From: Campylobacterales bacterium
GTDB lineage: Bacteria > Campylobacterota > Campylobacteria > Campylobacterales > SZUA-545
Direction of reading: 5' to 3'
Length of the DNA: 13,878 nt
Assembly: GCA_025800305.1 (NCBI GenBank)
Contig: JAOXRY010000002.1
Coordinates: 1-13,878 of the forward strand
Shown: in pieces, positions 13,571-13,878 of the stretch
Layout of the letters: the number at the start of each line of letters is the position of its first letter
Position numbering within the stretch: position 1 is the first letter of the stretch
Position numbers and translations under genes: made by a program
The notes under the pieces: model-generated
Databases searched by the model: none
What the model saw: the letters and a program-made list of their open reading frames with translations, nothing else
Told to the model about the DNA's origin: nothing

Positions 13571-13878
13571 TTATTTCTGTTTCTCCAACTCAAACCACCT
13601 TTCATTAACCCCTTCTTCCTTAACACCAATCGGAGGTTTTTTATTACTCTGCCAAAGAGCAACACCTGGTTTAGGACAAGCTCTTACACACTCTGTACAG
13701 TAGATACAAAGGTGTGGGTTGTAGTGGTATTTTAGACCTTTTTTATTCTTCTCATTTTCTGGTGGGTTATCTACAGGGACAAAGAGAATTGCTCCTGGTG
13801 GACAGACTTTTTCACATTTAAGGCAATAGATACATGCTGGTTCTCCGTATTCTATAAGACCTCTGTAGCCTTGCGGTT
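13571..13878 (-). CDS. dicluster 4Fe-4S ferredoxin, NuoI/HycF-like, C-terminal part
   Basis: The gene enters from the right edge; 101 codons before the TAA at 13573-13571 are visible. The frame reads PQGYRGLIEYGEPA, then CIYCLKCEKVCPPGAI and, 31 residues after that cluster, CIYCTECVRACPKPGVALW. These are two complete CxxCxxCxxxCP motifs, each binding a 4Fe-4S cluster. The RG(L)IEY lead-in and two-cluster layout resemble NuoI of complex I and the HycF/HyfH/EchF subunits of group 4 hydrogenases. It passes electrons within a membrane-bound respiratory or hydrogenase complex. Which complex cannot be decided, because the neighbours lie outside the window. The C-terminal tail is hydrophilic. Confidence 0.85.
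   Translation of the reverse strand, partial: PQGYRGLIEYGEPACIYCLKCEKVCPPGAILFVPVDNPPENEKNKKGLKYHYNPHLCIYCTECVRACPKPGVALWQSNKKPPIGVKEEGVNERWFELEKQK

Noticed and set aside
1..13878. CRISPR arrays, insertion sequences, tRNA or rRNA genes
   Set aside because: No regularly spaced direct repeats, transposase motifs, terminal inverted repeats or cloverleaf sequences were seen on either strand.

Overview
The window is AT-rich, densely packed bacterial DNA. It most likely comes from a Campylobacterota (former Epsilonproteobacteria) species of the marine Sulfurimonas/Sulfurovum/Arcobacter/Thiovulum kind. I infer this from the AT-rich codon use, the modA - small TOBE protein - modB - modC gene set known from this phylum, a long SpeA-type arginine decarboxylase, and a two-cluster ferredoxin. 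The genus cannot be fixed from the sequence alone.

Left part (1-4581): the 3' end of an S41 serine peptidase gene converges on a minus-strand pair, a DUF1801-like protein and a PatB/MalY-type C-S lyase. The lyase is divergent from a single-domain CheY-like response regulator whose only sensible start codon is ATA. The regulator converges on a two-gene minus-strand unit, speA followed by a small membrane protein.

Middle (4843-12737): a molybdate uptake locus that has been split. modA, a TOBE/Mop protein and modB (4843-6618) end at a strong terminator. modC resumes only at 11874, behind its own terminator and promoter. Between them lies about 5.2 kb of accessory DNA: a gene remnant, a Cys-rich lipoprotein gene, a divergent XRE-type regulator with a long inverted repeat between the two, and a tightly overlapping five-gene operon. 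That operon encodes an ABC-type AAA ATPase (PtuA-like), a MntA-like nucleotidyltransferase, a HepT-like HEPN RNase, an HNH endonuclease (PtuB-like) and a PemK/MazF-like RNase. It reads as a Septu-type defence system with a MNT-HEPN toxin-antitoxin pair placed between ATPase and nuclease and an RNase toxin at the end. This is the most interesting object in the window.

Right part (12730-13878): modC overlaps an ArsC-family reductase gene, which overlaps a small membrane-protein gene that may be frameshifted. After about 285 bp without a convincing gene comes the 3' end of a minus-strand dicluster 4Fe-4S ferredoxin gene (NuoI/HycF-like).

Across the window the palindrome AGATCT is hugely over-represented: about 54 copies by eye against roughly 5 expected, and about three quarters of all GATC sites. 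This recalls the HIP1 octamer of cyanobacteria. It is absent from 6743 to 8879, which coincides with the start of the accessory insert.
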